A DNA stretch of 64,000 nt, from contig OX463836.1 of assembly GCA_949825045.1 (NCBI GenBank), positions 14,546,329-14,610,328 on the forward strand, written 5' to 3'. The notes beneath the pieces are model-generated. The model made no database searches. It was not told the origin of the DNA and saw only the letters and a list, made by a program, of their open reading frames with translations. Position 1 is the stretch's first letter, and each line of letters opens with the position of its first letter. Positions 10,036 through 20,845 of this stretch are shown piece after piece. Made by a program: the position numbers and the translations under genes. This stretch comes from Argyresthia goedartella. Lineage: Eukaryota > Arthropoda > Insecta > Lepidoptera > Argyresthiidae.

Positions 10036-10522
10036 GTTATGTAACTGCTGAATAATGGAGGGCATTAAAACTCGAGAGTGGGTTTATTAAACGAGCCGAA
10101 GGCGAGTTTCATAATAATATCACTCGAGAGTTTTAATGCCTAATTATGTACAGTTACATACACTAGTTTATCTACACACATATCATAAGCTCTCTTTGAT
10201 GTGTTCAGGAACCGCATGTTTGACCGGCATTGTGGCTCTGCAGTAGTTTAGCTTGTTCTGTAGTAGCAACTTCACGCAGGCGGGCGTCGGCGTTCGAAAT
10301 TTGAATGTCAGTACCAACTTCACAAACAAACTAGGGACGGCACGCAGGCGGGCGTCGGCGTTCGAAATTTGAATGTCATAATATGTAGAAAAATTACACA
10401 TTATGGTCATAATGTGTAATTTTTCAGATAACAAATGAGTTTTTACCAAGTAGTTTTATGGTGATCGTAACGTGCGGTTTTTGTACGCAGTAAAGAGGGT
10501 TTATGATACGCGTGTAGATAAA
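10036..10522 (+). mobile_element. Composite MITE unit, copy A
   Basis: There are two parts. The first is a foldback of about 125 bp (10036-10160) whose arms are TATGTAACTG..GGCATTAAAACTCGAGAGTG and the near-complement. The second, after CACTAG, is a 356-bp element (10167-10522) with inverted ends TTTATCTACACACATATCAT and ATGATACGCGTGTAGATAAA and a core GCAGGCGGGCGTCGGCGTTC that occurs twice in this copy. The same two-part order is seen in three further copies at 10540, 13691 and 14617. The frames across the core are not conserved as proteins. Confidence 0.7.
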
Positions 10523-10539
10523 GACAATAGTAGTTTATC

Positions 10540-10909
10540 TGAATGATACATAACATCACTCGAGTTTTAATGCCTGATTATGTACAGTTACATATACTAG
10601 TTTATCTACACACATATCATAAGCTCTCTTTGATGTGTTCAGGAACCGCATGTTCGACCGGCATTGTGGCATTGATGATTGCTCTGCAGTTGTTTAGCTT
10701 GTTCAGCAGTACCAACTTCACAGACAAACTAGGGGCGGCACGCAGGCGGGCGTCGGCGTTCGAAATTTGAATGTCATAATTTGTCGAAAGTTGATACATT
10801 ACGGTCATAATGTATCAATATTAAGATAAGAAATAAGTTTTTACCAAGTAGTATAACATTAAGCGGTTTTTGGACGCAGTAAAGAGGGTTTATGATACTT
10901 GTGTAGATA
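10540..10909 (+). mobile_element. Composite MITE unit, copy B (truncated at both ends)
   Basis: Only the inner arm of the foldback survives (CACTCGAGTTTTAATGCCTG at 10557 onward). The MITE part runs from TTTATCTACACACATATCAT at 10601 to GTGTAGATA at 10909, where a different repeat (ACTTATGAATGCACCTGGTT) abuts it directly. Confidence 0.65.
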
Positions 10910-11105
10910 GACTTATGAATGCACCTGGTTCCGTTGATGGAGTATGAAAGCAGCCGCGCCAATAGAACCTGCTCACAGAACTTCACGGGAGTCGGTTGAG
11001 AAATGCGGCCTGCAGGGGAGAACCGTCGGAAATCCGGACCGAGAAAGGCCGAAGGCCCAAGACCGAAGTCCCAAGAAAGCTTCGCTCGCTCGGTCAAAAA
11101 TGACA
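10910..11105. repeat. Inverted GCGGCTAC-type repeat joined to GAGAAATGCGGCC repeat
   Basis: ACTTATGAATGCACCTGGTT..GGAGTATGAAAGCAGCCGCG is the reverse complement of the module at 5660-5715. It is followed by the fragment described at 8040. There is no coding signal; the short frame here is incidental. Confidence 0.5.
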
Positions 11106-11310
11106 AATCACTCGATATTAATTAAGGTTTATTTAAAATGCATTCTTCCCTATTTAATGAGACTTTTTTCCCAGACAGTTGAGCGATAAAACTGATGTTT
11201 AAGATTTATGTATACTGCATTTTATTACAGCTTTTTAACTCGTCGTTCCCGAGTTTTATTTGACAGCTATTGTCTGAGATACGGTAATAATTCGTCGGCT
11301 ATTGAACGAT

Positions 11311-11503
11311 AAACATAAACATTTATTTACATACAGGCACTTACATTGCTTCTGGCCCCACACTGGGATACACCGCGTCGTGGGGACCAGAAACATTGAC
11401 GTCACACACATATACACATCCAAGTCCTGGGGTTTTTTTTTCTTCACCCCAGCCGGGTCTCGAACCCGGGATCCAGCATGGCTCAATCCTGTGTCCATGG
11501 TGG
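11311..11503 (-). mobile_element. tRNA-derived SINE, family 1, variant head
   Basis: On the minus strand the B box GGTTCGAGACCC and the family-1 body (CCAGGACTTGGATGTG, GGGCCAGAAGCAATGTAAG) are clear. The head upstream of the B box (CACAGGATTGAGCCATGCTG) differs from the other members, so this is a subfamily built on a different or strongly diverged tRNA-like head. Confidence 0.75.
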
Positions 11504-12370
11504 GGAATTTGGGACATTAATGATAGATGGCGTAAGTATGTTACCTGATACAACAGATCGTTTGTTTACATTTTATTAACTGAACCACGTAATTACCTCC
11601 ATATTGTGCATGTAAGACGAAGAAGTATCATCTCATATTCATATTCTTTATTGCACAGAAAATATAGATAAACAAACAGTTACAACAAATTAAATAGGCA
11701 AAGGCGAGCTTATCTCTAAATAGAGATTTATTCCAGCAAACATAGGCAAGACAGAAGTGTTTATGAAATAGGACAGTCCTAGTGCGCAATAAAAATGTAG
11801 GTATACTTGAAAATTACTTTTAAATATAAATCTGAACACGTGATATTGGCGAAATTATTGCGGCAACACGCGATAGAAGCCATAACCCAAAACGCCGTAA
11901 ATTTTGATAGACGTTATGTCTCATAAAACTGATCTCGAATCACCCTTATCCTCTTTGGTCGTCGGACCAAACCAAAGAAAATTAAAGCCTATGGGCTTAA
12001 TTAATGAACGCTTAGTAGAACTACACAGCTATAGCCAAGAAGCTCATGAACCAATTCGCGATACGTCATCATCACGCTTGTGTGCCACACCCACTCTTTC
12101 TAACACAGACTTGATGACGTATCTTGAATTCGTCGTTGGACTGCTTGGCTGGAACCTGTAGGGTTCTACTATGGTCTATGGTCGCTGAGGTGTGGCGGAA
12201 ACTGCATCTACGGCATTTTGTTGCTAGGAAAAATCTGATGAATAAAACTGACGTAGCACGATACCTTCTTTATATGTAGCTTGGTCGAAACCATGTTTTA
12301 TACTACTTAGACACAGAAGCATAACCAGCAACTCAAAGTTTGACGTACCATCAGCATTTTATTTGAGCTC
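11504..12370. other. Unassigned DNA with small repeat fragments
   Basis: A segment at 11640-11790 (TTTATTGCACAG then GCAAAGGCGAGCTTATCTC) resembles 48320-48370 and looks like a dispersed repeat remnant. A short inverted pair GATACGTCATCA / TGATGACGTATC sits at about 12060 and 12111. I find no supportable gene. Confidence 0.35.
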
Positions 12371-12507
12371 TAGTCCATTAATTACGTGAGGAATTTTTAA
12401 CTCATTTCTAACAAATTTAGTCGCAATTTTACATTGATTTTTTTGGGGAAAAAATACTTGTAATTGGCGAGACATATCCCCCACAACACCTCACGTAAGT
12501 AATGGAC
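12371..12507. mobile_element. Short MITE with TCCATTAATTACGTGAGG ends
   Basis: The ends are an inverted pair: GTCCATTAATTACGTGAGG (about 12373) and CCTCACGTAAGTAATGGAC (to about 12507). A solitary end of the same type (CCTCACGTAATTAATGGACG) occurs at 22288. The 100-bp interior has no coding potential. Confidence 0.55.
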
Positions 12508-12892
12508 GCCCCTTAGCGCATACGGCCATTCGTTTCCTAAACATAGTAAGTGCGGTTTAAACCGACTATGATTGTAGTTTCAGATCGTTTATCGTTCTTT
12601 GTTATTTTACGAGCAAAGTTGCTTTATTACAGTTTACTAGAATTAAAATTGATTGAGTGGAATGGTTTTTAAACGTGTTTTTGATTTTTTTTGCACGAAA
12701 GGTCATTGTCATTTATTTACAGAACAGGAACAGAACAGAAATTTTAAATAGTGACACAAAAACCTAACTGGACTCGCCTCATCGCCATTATGTACCTGTA
12801 ACAAAAAAACTCTTATTAGAATTGTTGCTAATAAAATAACTAGGCATTGTAAAAAAATAACAAAAATAAACAAATAAATTAACACAATCGAT

Positions 12893-13357
12893 GTTAGGGT
12901 TCCGTACCCAAAGGGTAAAACGGGACCCTATTACTAAGACTCCGCTGTCCGTCCGTCCGTCCGTCTGTCACCAGGCTGTATCTCATGAACCGTGATAGTT
13001 AGACAGTTTAAATTTTCACAGATGATTTATTTTTGTTGCCGCTATAACAACAAATACTAAAAAACAGAATAAAATAATTTATTTATCTGTGAACCACATA
13101 CAAACTTATGAATGCACCTGGTTACGTACATGGAGTGTGAAAGTAGCCGCAGCAATAACTTTGTAAACAACATTCTGCTATGTAAAATCCAAAATATTCA
13201 CTCCACACCATCCTCCCACCATCCACTGTACTTAAGTACTTTTTTTTTTTTTTATTTATTTACCAAATTGAGAAAAACATCTTAATTATATACATTTACA
13301 TTACTTAAGTACGCAACCCTTCGTGCGCGAGTGCGACTCGCACTTGACCGGTTTTTT
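12893..13357 (+). repeat. Lepidopteran-type dispersed repeat with (GTCC)n
   Basis: It runs from GGGTTCCGTACCCAAAGGG through GTCCGTCCGTCCGTCCGTCT, CTCATGAACCGTGATAG and TTGCCGCTATAACAAC to TGCGACTCGCACTTGACCGG. Inserted within it are the inverted GCGGCTAC module (13085-13200) and a T-rich stretch (13238 onward). This is the best-preserved copy in the window and the reverse orientation of 9301-9760. Confidence 0.7.
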
Positions 13358-13609
13358 CACAAGACCACCGACTGATACATTCGTGAAAAATGTTAACGTG
13401 TGCATTTATATTCACATACTTTGTTTCGTCGAACAAAGCTCTGGAAGTGGGTCGATTGCTATCACTTGCCGGTCGCTTCGAAGTTACGTTGTAGGTAATA
13501 GGTTGTATTGTAATGTATTTAGAACTGTTGGGTAACTCTATTTGTTAACTTTACAGCTCTTATATGAAGCTGAGTTGACTTTTACAGCTGTTTCAAAAAG
13601 AAATGCAAT

Positions 13610-13690
13610 AACTGCTTCTCCAGTTGAGTGCTACTTAAATGTGATAGCCGCCGCCCAAATAATGTGCCACTTAAATGTGACATGATTTAG
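13610..13690. repeat. GTGCCACTTAAATGTGA repeat fragment
   Basis: The phrase GAGTGCTACTTAAATGTGAT..GCCGCC..GTGCCACTTAAATGTGAC occurs here and at 14178-14253. Related wording is seen at 30530-30600 and 39695-39760. Each of the first two copies lies just left of a composite MITE unit. Confidence 0.5.
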
Positions 13691-14123
13691 TTTATCTATA
13701 CACGTATCATAAACCCTCTTTAGTGCGTCCAAAAACCGCACGTTACGACCAGCATAATACTATACTACTTGGTAAAAACTCATTTCTTATCTTAATATTG
13801 ATACATAATGTATCAATTTACGACAAATTATGACATTCAAATTTCGAACGCCGACGCCCGCCTGCGTGCCGCCCTTAGTTTGTCTGTGAAGTTGGTACTA
13901 CTGAACAAGCTAAACAAGTGCAGAGCAATTATCAAAGCCTTCGGACATACGGACACATCAAAGAGAGCTTATGATATGTGTGTAGATAAACCAGTGTATG
14001 TAACTGTACATAATTAGGCATTGAAACTCTCGAGTGATATTATTATGTATTATAATGATATTATTATGTGTTATAATCCCACTCTCGAATTTTAATGCCC
14101 TCCATTATGTATCAGTCACATAA
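13691..14123 (-). mobile_element. Composite MITE unit, copy C (inverted)
   Basis: The MITE part is at 13691-13990 (inverted ends TTTATCTATACACGTATCAT and ATGATATGTGTGTAGATAAA). Then comes CCAGTG, the counterpart of CACTAG, and then the foldback (about 13997-14123), whose centre contains a duplicated TGATATTATTATGT block. Part order is the mirror image of copies A and B. Confidence 0.7.
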
Positions 14124-14253
14124 ACGTGTTTTTGGTATGCAAATCAGTATTTTTGATTAAATGCTAGTTCAAAAAGAAACTGCTTCTCCAGTTGAGTGCT
14201 ACTTAAATTTGATAGCCGCCGCTCAAATAAAGAGCCACTTAAATGTGACATGA

Positions 14254-14616
14254 TTTACTATATACACATATAGTGGTATAGCAAACAGTGCTAACTAAAC
14301 TAATAAAACTAACAGCAAGCTTTGGTCGGACGGATTCTTTGATAAGCCGCCACAAAGGGTTTTATTAATATGGTTTTAATGGACGCGCTAATTTAACGTG
14401 TTTAGGTAAAATAATTAACTCTGGATGCTCCTTCGAAAATGAAATCCAAATAAGGTCTCTCTTTTGCTGCGGGGGATGAAGTTCTATCTCGCTTGGGCCT
14501 ATCTAGATGTCTGGTGTGCGTTGTTAGTCAATTGTACCTGTGAAGATCCACACCTACCAATGCAAAGCAATTCTTCCCGCAACCATCGCACAAAGCCCGG
14601 TCAACACGATTATATT
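14254..14616. other. Unassigned DNA
   Basis: I see no gene or recognised repeat in this gap between composite MITE copies C and D. Confidence 0.3.
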
Positions 14617-15067
14617 TTTATCTACACACGTATCATAAACTCTCTTTACTGCGTTCAAAAACCGCACGTAACGATCAGCATAATGTTAAACTACTTGGTA
14701 AAAACTAATTTCTTATCTGAAAAATTACACATTATGACCATAATGTGTCATTTTTCTACATATTATGACATTCAAATTTCGAACGCCGACGCCCGCCTAC
14801 GTGCCGCCCCGTGTTTGTGAAGTTGGTCTACTGAACAAGCTAAACAAGTGCAAAGGAATTATCAATGCCAGCATGCCGTTCGAACATGCGGTTCCTGGAC
14901 ACATTAAAGAGAGCTTATGATATGTGTGTAGATAAACTAGTGTATGTAACTGTAAATAATTAGGCATTAAAACGCTCGAGTGATATTATTATAAAACTCG
15001 CCTTCAGCTCGTTTCATAAACCCACTCTCGAGTATTAATGCCCTCCATTATGTAGCAGTCACATAAA
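14617..15067 (-). mobile_element. Composite MITE unit, copy D (inverted)
   Basis: The MITE part is at 14617-14936 and the foldback at 14942-15067, joined by CTAGTG. A near-perfect palindrome of about 20-bp arms, TTACACATTATGACCATAATGTGTCA-like, lies near 14724-14752 and is also present in copy A at 10393-10423. Confidence 0.7.
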
Positions 15068-15082
15068 CTACTATTATAGGGC

Positions 15083-15426
15083 CTCGCGCCACGAATTAAG
15101 AGCGCTGGGCGACGTTGGCAGGAATTACTGCACATATGTATGTGTTTGACGACCTCTGTGGTGCAGCGGTTGTGGCTCTGCCTATCATGCGAGAGGTCCC
15201 GGGTTCGATCCCCGGCTGGGGGTAAAAAAAACAGGTCTTGGATGTTTATATGTGTGTGACGACGCTTTTTCTCGTTCCCTCGATACAGGGTATCGTGGGA
15301 ATAGTGTGGGGCCAGAAAAAATGTATGGGCCTGTATGTAAATGTTTATATGTACAGGTATTGAAAAGTGACTACTGCGCATTCAAGGTCACCGCTCATAA
15401 CTCGTGGCGCGAGTTATGAGCGGTGA
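15083..15426. mobile_element. TIR element carrying a SINE, with hairpin at its right end
   Basis: Inverted ends CTCGCGCCACGAATTAAGAGCG (about 15083-15105) and CGCTCATAACTCGTGGCGCGAG (15392-15414) enclose the SINE at 15151-15350. The right end runs into a further inverted copy, giving a hairpin with 17-bp arms (15388-15404 and 15410-15426) and a 5-nt loop. Confidence 0.5.
15151..15350 (+). mobile_element. tRNA-derived SINE, family 1
   Basis: Head GACCTCTGTGGTGCAGCGGT, B box GGTTCGATCCC, A-rich stretch, body with CAGGTCTTGGATGTTTATAT and a diverged GGGCCAGAAAAAATG. It sits within the TIR element 15083-15426. Confidence 0.8.
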
Positions 15427-15728
15427 TGATGAACAATGATGCTAAGAACACACGCGAAAAATGATGCTAAGAAACTTGTAATGTGGCAGAAAGACGAACC
15501 ACGGCGTCTCCATTTAAATCCTTCTTGTGTGTTCTTCTTAAATTGCTTTTTATGGCACGTCCGATAATGGCTTATTTCTATTACAATTTTATCGTGAATT
15601 CTCTTATAAAGTGTTCATCGCGGCCATCTTGTCCAGTTACCCTTTCTGGAGTTTGAGCCGGTAGCCGGAGTATTTTAAGCGTAGGATACATCATATTGCA
15701 CTGGCAATAATAATAACATCACTAACTA
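15427..15728. other. Unassigned DNA
   Basis: No gene is seen. The phrase ATGATGCTAAGAA is repeated at about 15437 and 15461, a short local duplication. Confidence 0.3.
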
Positions 15729-15985
15729 ATAATAATATTATAATAATATCTTGGACACTATTTACACACATTGATCTAGCCCCAAACTAGGATTCCCTGT
15801 ATCTTGGGTACTAGACAACGATACACATACTTATATAGATAAATATTATACTTAGATAGATAAACAACCATGACTAGGGTACAAACATCCGTTCTCATCA
15901 AACAAATATTTGCCCCCATCGGGACTCGAACCCGGGACCCTTGGCTTCGTAGGCAGAGTCGCTGCCGACTCGGCCATTCGGGTCG
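15729..15985 (-). mobile_element. tRNA-derived SINE, family 2
   Basis: On the minus strand: head ACCCGAATGGCCGAGTCGGC, B box GGTTCGAGTCC, then the family-2 body and tail ending in TTATTATTA. Read on the plus strand it starts with the AATAATATTATAATAATATC tail. Confidence 0.8.
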
Positions 15986-16714
15986 TTACTAAGAACCATC
16001 TATAGCAAAATCAACGCCAGTTCAGAATGTCAAAGTGACGTCATACCGTCATGTACCACACTATTGGCAGCCGCTAATACCGACCTGTGTCTTGTCGGCA
16101 AGACACTTTCCGTTATAGGTTTTGAATTTTATTACCATGGCATGAGGTTTAAAATCGCGATGCCTCAAAATTGGATTGGGTCGGTGAGAGGTTAAAGTCG
16201 AGCGTTTGAGGAAAATTCGCAAATTTTCCTGAATAACCGTTTGATCTGAGTTTGTGTAAAAGAAACTGATTGAGACTGTTAAACGATGGTGCCAAATGCC
16301 GAAGCTCTACTCAAAAATGCGATGCTCACCGACCGACAATAAACAAAGAAGCGTTAATTTGTCTCATCTAGTCACTGTAAAGCAACGTTAATTATAGAAG
16401 GGGAGTCCAAGAGGGGATTTAGTGAGTATCTCGAGCGCGTCAAATTAACCTTAAATGCATTTTGATAAAATATATAAATGTTGTGAAAATATGTCAGAAC
16501 TCAGATATATGAAAAAAACCCACTAAAGAAATATCTTTTATTTTATGATGAAAATATTTCTTTAAAAGCTGGTTTCAATTATTTTGAATTCATATTTCAA
16601 GAGATGAGTTAATGGCATTTTTGAAGTATTTTTTTCAACCTTCAGGATTTTTAAATTTATTTGTGAAGATTTTAATCAATCATTTTCAATATTTATTTAT
16701 ATTTTTCTAGTTAG
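15986..16714. other. Unassigned DNA, possibly holding decayed mariner 5' half
   Basis: There is no supportable frame. The mariner transposase frame downstream starts abruptly at about 16715, so its 5' half should lie here if it survives, but I cannot recognise it or the 5' terminal inverted repeat. Confidence 0.3.
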
Positions 16715-17470
16715 TGATAAAACTGCTTTAATCCACTTGAAGCAAATTGGGAAGGTGAAAAAGCTTAAAAGGTGGGTACCTCACGAACTGAGTGAAGCAA
16801 ATCAACAAACGCGCGTTGACTGCTGCGTTGCATTCATCACATCACCCGGCACAATAATGAAAAGATTTTAAATCGAATCATTACCTGTGATGAAAAGTGG
16901 ATCCTGTAAGATAATCGGAAGCGCTCATCGCAATGGTTGAACCCTGCCGAACCAGCCAAACCATGCCCCAAGCGAAATTGACTCCAAAAACTAACTTGTG
17001 AGCGTTTGGTGGACTAGTGCTGGTGTCGTTCACTACAGCTTTCTTAAATCTGGCCAGACGATTACGGCAGATGTCTATTGTCAGCAACTGCAAATCATGA
17101 TGGAAAAGCTAGCTGCTAAACAACCGAGGCTGGTCAATCGCTCTAGGCCACTGCTGCTTCATGATAACGCTAGACCACACACTGCACAACAGACGGCTAC
17201 CATATTAGAGGAGCTTCAATTGGAATGTCTAAGACATCCACCGTACTCTCCGGACCTTGCTCCAACAGATGACCATTTTTTTCGAAATTTGGATAACTTC
17301 TTGAAAGGGAAAAAAAACAACTCCGATGGGGCAGTCCAAACCGCCTTCAAAGATTTTATTGATTCCCGTCCGAATGTTTTATTTTGGTAAAGGGATCGAA
17401 GAACTACCTATGAGATGGCAAGTGTATAATAGATAGCAATGGTACATACTTTGATTAAATAAATATATTA
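16715..17470 (+). pseudogene. Mariner transposase (DD34D), broken
   Basis: Mariner transposases cut and rejoin DNA at TA dinucleotides. Three pieces in different frames are recognisable: WVPHELSEANQQTRVD at about 16775; ITCDEKW, the first catalytic Asp, at about 16880-16900, followed by in-frame stops; and an intact stretch at 16998-17390 with SVWWTSAGVVHYSFLK, LLHDNARPH and YSPDLAPTD. In the last piece the second and third Asp are separated by exactly 34 residues, the DD34D signature. After a stop at 17390, GIEELPMRWQ continues the usual C-terminus in another frame. Frameshifts and stops show it is dead. The wording is closest to what I know of the cecropia-type mariners, but the subfamily is an inference. 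Confidence 0.85.
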
Positions 17471-17536
17471 TATTTAAAAAAAAATAACTTTATGTTCCTC
17501 CCATGCAAAACGCCAATTTCATATGTAAAGACCTAA

Positions 17537-17806
17537 TATTAGTCTGACGCGCTGGAGTAAATCCTACCTGTATTATTTTTTGTTGCCCTAACGGCGCGTC
17601 TCTAGGTGGAAAGCTCAGATTTGGCGGAGTTACTAAATAGGGTGTAATGTATCTCCCATATATTAATCTGACGCGCTGGAGTAAATCCTACCTGTATTAT
17701 TTTTTGTTGCCCTAACGGCGCGTCTCTAGGTGGAAAGCTCAGATTTGGCGGAGTTACTAAATAGGGTGTAATGTATCTCCCATATATTAATCTGACGCGC
17801 TTGAGT
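17537..17806. repeat. Tandem duplication, 124-bp unit, 2.2 copies
   Basis: TATTAGTCTGACGCGCTGGA at 17537 recurs at 17661 and, partially, at 17785. The two full units are almost identical (TATTAGTC versus TATTAATC at the start). It begins directly after the presumed 3' end of the mariner remnant. Confidence 0.9.
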
Positions 17807-18236
17807 AACACGTGAAATAGCCTCCTAGCCTCCTGGACTGATAACAGTACTTTCTAGTACGTGCCTCGCCTTTTTAAACATCTCGAATGCTTCTGTAGTT
17901 AGGCATACAGACAGGTTTTCTTTTGACTTTTCTAGACGGTAATTTAAAAATAAAACAGCAGGTCTTTTTGGCGACTTGTTTGTTCAACTTAAAATTAGAA
18001 TGCTCCGACTTTGCTTTGTAATCTTTTGAGGTGCCTGAAGTCTGAATTACTATTTTATGCCATGGAATAAATAATCTTTCGGTAATCTTCTAGTTCTAGA
18101 CAGACAACTAGACTTAGAAACTGCAAATTCTATACTTGTTTTTATATAAGTAGATTCGAACCGTTTTTACCTGGAAGGCTAATGAGAAATTAGCGTCTGA
18201 CTGAAACATGGAGTAATGTATTTTCCTTATTCATTT

Positions 18237-18596
18237 CATTGTTTATATTCTAATGGAATGGATTCAGAAACAACAAAATATTAATATCTTCATCAGTTTT
18301 TGTTGCTGTAAATATTAATAATACACTTAAAAACAATTAATAATTCAGATTCTCTCGACATAAAATGACTGTCTGAATTTTGTAACCCGACAGGAAAAGT
18401 GAAGATAAATAAACTCCATTGTTTATCTATCTAATGGCAAATTCAGAAAATTCAAAATAATAATATCTTCATCAGTTTTTGTTGCTGTATATATTAATAA
18501 TACTCTTAGAAACAATTGTTAATTCAGATTTCTCTTGGCATAAAATGCCTTTCTGAATTTGGTAACCCGATAGGAAAACTGAAGATAAATTAAAAC
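18237..18596. repeat. Diverged tandem duplication, 180-bp unit
   Basis: The two units start at 18237 and 18417 (CATTGTTTAT). Shared blocks are AATATCTTCATCAGTTTTTG, TTGCTGTAAATATTAATAAT and GTAACCCGACAGGAAAA, with scattered substitutions, so the duplication is much older than the 124-bp one upstream. Confidence 0.85.
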
Positions 18597-18851
18597 GCAA
18601 GGTTATGTGTTTGTTTTTACACCTTTACGGACCGCGAAACCGCAGCATTTTGAAATATCTCATTACATTTATTTTTATTGTTTTGTTACTTGACGCAGAG
18701 TTGTGAAATACTTGATGCAGCAGTTAATTGATTAGACGGTGCGAAATGAGAAAATGGAGGTACGATTCTTACGTTTTTCTCGTTATAAGAGACGGGCTTG
18801 AAATATCGGTTTTTAGAAAGGACCGACTGTAAACTAAATGAAATATAACAT

Positions 18852-19104
18852 TAATAATAATAATAATAATACCTTGGACACTGTTGAAACACATTGATCC
18901 AGCCCCAAACTAGGATTTCCTGTATCTTGGGTACTAGACAACGATACACATACTTTATAGATAAATGTTATACTTAGATAGATAAACAACCATGACTAGG
19001 GTACAAACATCCATTCTCATCAAACAAATATTTGTCCCCACCAGGACTCGAACCCGTGACCCTTGGCTTCGTAGGCAGGGTCACTTCCGTCTCGGGCATT
19101 CGTC
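18852..19104 (-). mobile_element. tRNA-derived SINE, family 2
   Basis: Minus-strand head GAGACGGAAGTGACCCTGCC, B box GGTTCGAGTCC, and the family-2 body; the tail is the (TAA)n run at 18851-18870. The A-box region has diverged (CCCGAGACGG), so this copy is probably transcriptionally weak. Confidence 0.75.
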
Positions 19105-20700
19105 ATTACCTGCATTGAGCGCCATGCTTGTGGTAAAGTTTTAGCCAGATTTACAATATAGTATTATTAATAGCGCCTCTGCCCCTAATTGTCCTGATAT
19201 GTTGAAATATTGGCTTATTACTGAAGAAGGCTGTCAATTATAATGTGAAAATGTTGACCTACAGTATACCAACTGACAAGTTCATTGGATCATAAGCGGC
19301 CTTCACAACTTTATATTTCCTTTCAATATATTAGCACAAACTGGTACCTACCACAGCGCTGTATAAAAACGTGTGCACCTACAACGTACTCAACAAATGA
19401 AATCGAAGCAAAAAAACCTTCAAAAAATCGCTACACCGGAGGTTTCAATGGTTTTAAATAGGCTAAAAGTGTACTCTATGCTCATTTGGCTTACAGTTTG
19501 AATTTAGTTGAATTTATTTAACTATTCGTAATTCAAATCTAACTGAAGGATCAGTCCTATCAATCGTCATTGACTACGCTTGCTTTTTTTTAAACCCGCA
19601 GTTGCGAGCCATAACGGTATGATCCGTTACACTTCGCAAATTTAAATTCAGCACAGCCTCAATGAAAAGTAACCTCTAATACAGAGAAAAAAAGAGTGAT
19701 TGAACTAAGGAGAGTTGTAAGATAACTTTGTGGTTTCTAGTAGGTTAAAGACCTTATGTCTGCTGAGTTACGTTAAGTTTAAGCCAAGGCCTTATTATTA
19801 CGACAATAGCGTTGGTTTTATTTGTGACCAGGCGGCCTCAGCTTGGCATTAAGCTAAGCGATGACTGTGAACTGTCTTTGTTTATAAGAAACGTTTTTTG
19901 ATGAGACAGAATTGGAATAGCGTTATCCGAATTTAGGTTACTGCCATTTTTTTATCGCAAAAAGTCTACGCGCTTCGGAAAACGAAAAATCCTTGCGTCT
20001 GACATTATGACAGCGCGGGAATTTGCGAACGCTAAAAAAGGTAAACGAAAAGTAGGATGTAAACTTTTTTCACAGACTTTTGACGTCATGCGCATGCAAG
20101 GAGTCTAAAGCAAGGAGGAGTGATTACGAACGGAAGGAATATTTAAAAAGAAACGTCCTTTCCCGCCTGTCGTCGGCAGATGTTTCAAAATGGCGTCATC
20201 TGAGTGTTTCCAGAAATTATTTGTGCGTGCGACCATTGGAGCGGGTAATTTGATTTGTAGTTGATCAATTTTCTAAGGGTTTCAAAGAATGTTCAAATAG
20301 CATATTTTGTTCTTTCTTTCAAATACCTATTACAGGATAAACCTGTCTGAAAGAAATCGGGTCTATTTTTATCTTACCTTTTTGGCTTTCCTGCTTTTTT
20401 TTCTTCAAATTAATAACGCAACGCTAAGCCACAGCAATAACGTTCGATACTAAACTTTTCCTCTTTCGCCCTTGTTGACTTCTCAGGTTGAATTATTTTG
20501 AATTCTAATTGCCCATCAACTTCCAATATAGATATTATTTGAAAACTGGATATTAATGTTATTGCTCATATTTTGGCATCCGAATGTTAAATGGTAATAG
20601 CGGAGGAGGAGGACCACTTCATGGTAAACTTGTTATTCTTAATAATAACCAAATATTACCAGCCAGTTCGTACTATTTGACAAACATTTTTAGATTGACA
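19105..20700. other. Unassigned DNA
   Basis: I find no gene, RNA or repeat family that recurs elsewhere in the window, apart from a short phrase at 20415-20450 (AACGCAACGCTAAGCCACAG) shared with the repeats at 3440 and 38465. Confidence 0.35.
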
Positions 20701-20705
20701 TTGGT

Positions 20706-20845
20706 TTTTAGGGTTCCCCCAACGAAAGGGTGACAACAGGACCCTAAATGAGCCTTTTCAATGCAGCCATGTGACAGACGGAAGGACGACAGCAGTCAAT
20801 AGGGTCGCGTTGTCACCCTTTGGTTGGGTACGGAAGCTTGAAACT
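20706..20845. repeat. Truncated Lepidopteran-type dispersed repeat
   Basis: Both ends are present in shortened form: AGGGTTCCCCCAACGAAAGGG on the left and TCACCCTTTGGTTGGGTACGG on the right, with GTGACAGACGGAAGGACGAC between. The long middle of the element is missing. Confidence 0.6.

Noticed and set aside
10183..14820. Shared peptide ISNADARLRAAPSL in four open frames
   Set aside because: It comes from the conserved core of the composite MITE; frames start and end at unrelated points and contain no domain. The shared peptide reflects shared DNA.
16881..17093. Minus-strand frame over the mariner remnant
   Set aside because: It is the reverse shadow of the transposase sequence, which is recognisable only on the plus strand.
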